Shown here: positions 62,021 to 64,000 of the stretch, piece after piece
How the letters are laid out: every line of letters starts with the position of its first letter
Position numbering within the stretch: position 1 is the first letter of the stretch
NCBI RefSeq assembly: GCF_001428105.1
Contig: NZ_LMSJ01000026.1
Location: forward strand, 1 to 64,000
Length of the DNA: 64,000 bases
From: Paenibacillus sp. Soil766
Lineage (GTDB): Bacteria > Bacillota > Bacilli > Paenibacillales > NBRC-103111
Direction of reading: 5' to 3'
Translations under genes and position numbers: made by a program
The notes under the pieces: generated by a model
What the model was told of the DNA's origin: nothing
Databases searched by the model: none
The model's input: only the letters and a program-made list of their open reading frames with translations

Positions 62021-62070
62021 GTTCTTTATTAGGAACAATATTTGTTCTTTAATAGGAATTCTGTTATACT
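62021..62070 (+). promoter_or_regulatory. sinR promoter with two SinR-type operators
   Basis: Boxes GTTCTTTATTAGGAAC (62021-62036) and GTTCTTTAATAGGAAT (62044-62059). The probable promoter is TTGTTC (62042-62047), 17 bases, TATACT (62065-62070) with an extended TG, so the second operator covers the -35 and spacer. This suggests autoregulation. Confidence 0.75.
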
Positions 62071-62110
62071 AATAGGAGCAACTACTACATTTTAAAGGGA
62101 AGATCCTACT

Positions 62111-62452
62111 ATGATTGGTAAACGTGTACAACAATTAAGGAAAGAGAAGGGTTTGTCCCTCACAGAGTTGGCTGAACGGGCAGGTGTGGCCAAATCATAT
62201 ATTAGCAGCCTTGAGCGAGACATCCAAAAGAATCCTTCTATCCAGTTTCTAGAGAAGATTGCAGCAGTATTGAAGGTGCCTGTCGATCGACTTATTGATG
62301 ATCAAGAAGAGATTGTTGTAGGTGAGCGAGAGTTAGATGAGGAATGGTATGAAATCATTAAAGAAGCTATGACCTCTGGCGTAGATAAGCAGCAATTTCG
62401 GGAGTTTTTGGATTTCAATAAATGGAGAATGAAACGGCCTAACGATGAATAG
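62111..62452 (+). CDS. sinR: Biofilm master regulator SinR
   Basis: A 113-residue protein that aligns along its whole length with what I recall of B. subtilis SinR. MIGKRVQQLRKEKGLSLTELAERAGVAKSYISSLERD is the HTH (residues 1-60), NPSIQFLEKIAAVLKVPV completes it, and LDEEWYEIIKEAMTSGVDKQQFREFLDFNKW is the SinI-binding and tetramer domain. SinR represses matrix genes at GTTCTYT boxes, which occur at six promoters in this window, including its own. GGGAAGATCC ribosome region. Confidence 0.93.
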   Translation: MIGKRVQQLRKEKGLSLTELAERAGVAKSYISSLERDIQKNPSIQFLEKIAAVLKVPVDRLIDDQEEIVVGERELDEEWYEIIKEAMTSGVDKQQFREFLDFNKWRMKRPNDE

Positions 62453-62472
62453 CTAGCGTTGCTATGTGAACT

Positions 62473-62652
62473 TTATGGGGACAGACAAGGGTCATTTTCA
62501 TTTGTGTTTTGTATTAGTTTCTTGGGTTGGAAGGGGCTTCTTAAGAATGCGCGGATATCTTCCATAGTAAGTCCCATCTTACGAGCGCTCATAATAAGGT
62601 TGATCCATTCTGCATCATACTCTTCGATTTCCATTTGCTTTAACATGTTCAC
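62473..62652 (-). CDS. SinI-like antirepressor
   Basis: A 59-residue protein read from GTG at 62652, eight bases after GGAGG. A further ATG two codons on gives 57 residues. EEYDAEWINLIMSARKMGLTMEDIRAFLR matches the SinI domain (LDQEWVELMVEAKEANISPEEIRKYL in B. subtilis). It should bind SinR and free the matrix promoters. It converges on sinR instead of preceding it. A longer reading frame to 62757 runs through the promoter and operator and is rejected. Confidence 0.82.
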   Translation of the reverse strand: MNMLKQMEIEEYDAEWINLIMSARKMGLTMEDIRAFLRSPFQPKKLIQNTNENDPCLSP

Positions 62653-62679
62653 AATCGACCCCTCCAAAACTTTCTGTAA

Positions 62680-62732
62680 GATACGCTTTGTATCGTTACA
62701 TGTATTATCGCATGTTTTTTCTCCGAAATCAA
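62680..62732 (-). promoter_or_regulatory. sinI-like promoter with a GATAC-N5-GTATC operator
   Basis: On the minus strand, TTGATT (62727-62732), 17 bases, GATAAT (62704-62709) preceded by TGC. The dyad GATACAAAGCGTATC (62680-62694) lies at about +2 to +16. It is the same 15-base dyad as at 15645 and 15682. Confidence 0.7.
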
Positions 62733-62841
62733 TCCCGTTAACATTAAAATTATACAAACTGTATCATGTATGAAGAAGGGGACTCTATATTATTTTGTAA
62801 GGGATACAAGTCTTTAGACCTAGTTAGGAGGCGGACGCAGC

Positions 62842-63708
62842 ATGAACGATACCCCCTTAAGTCGCAGGTCATTCCTCAAGCATAGTCTATTGGCGGTTGG
62901 TTCTTTAGGGATATTAGCGGGGGTGAGTGGTGCATATGGTATTTTTGGTGAGCCGAATTGGATCCAGACAACCACAGTCAAACTATCATACAAGCGATAC
63001 CCAGCTTCGTTCACGGGAATGCGAATCGTGCAATTCAGTGATACGCATATTAGCAAGTATTATGGCATATCTCATTTAACTAGATTGGTTAAGCTGCTGC
63101 AGCAACAAGAGCCTGACATCCTTGTTTTTACTGGCGATTTATTTGATTCCAGACAAGGCCAAATATCGGATGACGTGATTCCAGTTCTGTCTCAGCTTCA
63201 AGCGGCGTATGGGAAGTTTGCTGTCCTAGGCAATCATGATTTGCGTATGGATGCGGAACGAATAACGGAGGTATTAGAGAAATCTGGTTTTAAAGTACTA
63301 GTCAATGAAAGCCAAAGAATCAGCCGAGGAGATGAAAGTATTCGTATCGTCGGTGTGGACGAGATGTTCCACGGTAACCCTAACCTACCACTCGCGCTCC
63401 AAGGGATAGACCGAGAGGAATTCGTGCTCCTGCTCGCACATGAGCCTGATTTTGCTGACTTGGCTTCGAAGTACCCAATCGATTTACAACTGTCCGGCCA
63501 CAGCCATGGTGGGCAAATACGTATTCCTTGGTATGGAAGTGTATTCACACCAGATCTAGGTCAGAAGTATTCAATGGGGCTGTACAACTTTGATGATAGT
63601 GAGTTCCACGTGTACACCAATCGCGGTATAGGTACTACTTTATTACCGATTCGATTTAATTGCCGGCCTGAGATCACTGTATTCGTCCTCGAGTCGAATT
63701 CCATATAA
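62842..63708 (+). CDS. Tat-exported metallophosphoesterase (YkuE/YaeI-like)
   Basis: A 288-residue protein with a Tat signal: SRRSFLK at residues 7-13, then a hydrophobic segment to about residue 35. The calcineurin-like domain has the metal motifs FSDTHISKYY, FTGDLFDS, LGNHDLR, LAHEPDF and SGHSHGGQ. Relatives act on phospholipid or lipid-linked intermediates such as UDP-diacylglucosamine, but the substrate here is unknown. AGGAGGCGGA ribosome site. Not part of the sin operon. Confidence 0.9.
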   Translation: MNDTPLSRRSFLKHSLLAVGSLGILAGVSGAYGIFGEPNWIQTTTVKLSYKRYPASFTGMRIVQFSDTHISKYYGISHLTRLVKLLQQQEPDILVFTGDLFDSRQGQISDDVIPVLSQLQAAYGKFAVLGNHDLRMDAERITEVLEKSGFKVLVNESQRISRGDESIRIVGVDEMFHGNPNLPLALQGIDREEFVLLLAHEPDFADLASKYPIDLQLSGHSHGGQIRIPWYGSVFTPDLGQKYSMGLYNFDDSEFHVYTNRGIGTTLLPIRFNCRPEITVFVLESNSI

Positions 63709-63717
63709 ACGCAAAAA

Positions 63718-63748
63718 AACTCCGCGGCATCATGGATGCAGCGGAGTT
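63718..63748. terminator. Bidirectional terminator between convergent genes
   Basis: AACTCCGC (63718-63725) / GCGGAGTT (63741-63748) with an inner GCATC/GATGC stem. An A run precedes it and a T-rich stretch follows. Confidence 0.85.
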
Positions 63749-63753
63749 CTCTA

Positions 63754-64000
63754 TTAATAACAGAACCATTTTTTCCAGATATCATAGGAATCTTCGCATT
63801 CAATATCTTCGAAATCAAAATCGTCCCAGCAATCTTCCCAATCATAGTCGTTCCAGTCGTTATTGTTGTGATTGTTGTACTTGTCTTTGTCTTTATTTTT
63901 GTCTTTGTCCTTGTCTTTATCTTTATCTTTATCTTTGTCGTTGTTGTTTTGATTATTGTTTTGATTGTTATTTTGATTGTTATTTTGATTATTGTTGTAA
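63754..64000 (-). CDS. C-terminal part of an Asn/Gln-, Lys/Asp-rich acidic protein (runs off window)
   Basis: The last 81 codons of a minus-strand gene continue past the window edge. Reading toward the C-terminus there is an NNNQ repeat tract, a DKDKDKDK tract, then a Tyr/Trp/Asp-rich folded-looking tail (DWNDYDWEDCWDDFDFEDIE) ending WKKWFCY. The stop is at 63754-63756 followed by the terminator. Composition is like spore-coat or surface repeat proteins, but I cannot name a family. Confidence 0.65.
   Translation of the reverse strand, partial: YNNNQNNNQNNNQNNNQNNNDKDKDKDKDKDKDKNKDKDKYNNHNNNDWNDYDWEDCWDDFDFEDIECEDSYDIWKKWFCY
63853..64000 (-). repeat. Low-complexity tracts coding NNNQ and KD repeats
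   Basis: Tandem 12-base (NNNQ) and 6-base (KD) units inside the partial gene at the window end. Likely to vary in length between strains. Confidence 0.85.

Noticed and set aside
62653..62757. N-terminal extension of the SinI-like gene to 62757
   Set aside because: The extra 35 codons cross the promoter and operator and lack a ribosome site, while GGAGG sits correctly before GTG at 62652.

Overview
The window looks like a Paenibacillus-type genome (low-to-moderate GC, Firmicutes-style AGGAGG ribosome binding sites). The evidence is a close SinR homologue, an EpsC-D-F-G-L-M-N style exopolysaccharide operon, a KimA-type potassium transporter and a paeninodin-type lasso peptide cluster. No tRNA, rRNA, CRISPR array or complete insertion sequence was seen. 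Species assignment is inference.

Layout. 115-1587 (minus): a DUF4157 toxin-like protein and a small partner gene. 1717-3441 (minus): chemotaxis receptor. 3889-9241: seven-gene membrane glycosylation operon (GT-C, GT2, DUF2304, EamA/SMR-like, FemAB-like, methyltransferase, deacetylase). 9356-11149: adenine deaminase. 11304-13130: KimA-like transporter. 13266-13937 (minus): Gly/Pro repeat protein. 14146-15521: HD-GYP phosphodiesterase plus LuxR-type regulator. 15734-24792: operon starting with an EpsA/EpsB-like chain-length regulator and tyrosine kinase, continuing with a membrane-fusion lipoprotein, a secreted repeat protein and a RiPP-like set (small GKGN-rich peptide, HprK-like kinase, PqqD-like protein, S26 peptidase, ABC exporter, nucleotidyltransferase). 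24998-31962: lasso peptide cluster, including a 42-residue precursor at 26956-27084. 32114-41481: polysaccharide operon (GT32, acetyltransferases, two GT4, pyruvyltransferase, flippase, acyltransferases). 41482-42750: transposase and gene debris. 42820-48438: SGNH hydrolase and two convergent beta-helix proteins. 48965-59512: core eps operon with an EAR-like RNA element in its leader. 59796-62652: glmS, two SinR-type regulators and a convergent SinI-like gene. 62842-63708: Tat-exported metallophosphoesterase. 63754-64000: end of an Asn/Asp/Lys-rich gene running off the window.

How it fits together. Palindromes of the type GTTCTTTATAAAGAAC, matching the known B. subtilis SinR box (GTTCTYT), sit at the promoters of the lasso cluster, the GT32 operon, the SGNH gene, the core eps operon, glmS and sinR itself. 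Several fill the 17-base -35/-10 spacer exactly. A second palindrome, GATAC-N5-GTATC, sits in and after the promoter of the 15734 operon and just downstream of the promoter of the sinI-like gene. I infer a two-layer circuit: an unidentified regulator controls sinI and the kinase/RiPP operon, and SinI/SinR controls the polysaccharide, lasso peptide and glucosamine supply genes. The locus therefore looks like a self-contained matrix island in which two peptide-modification systems are wired into biofilm control.
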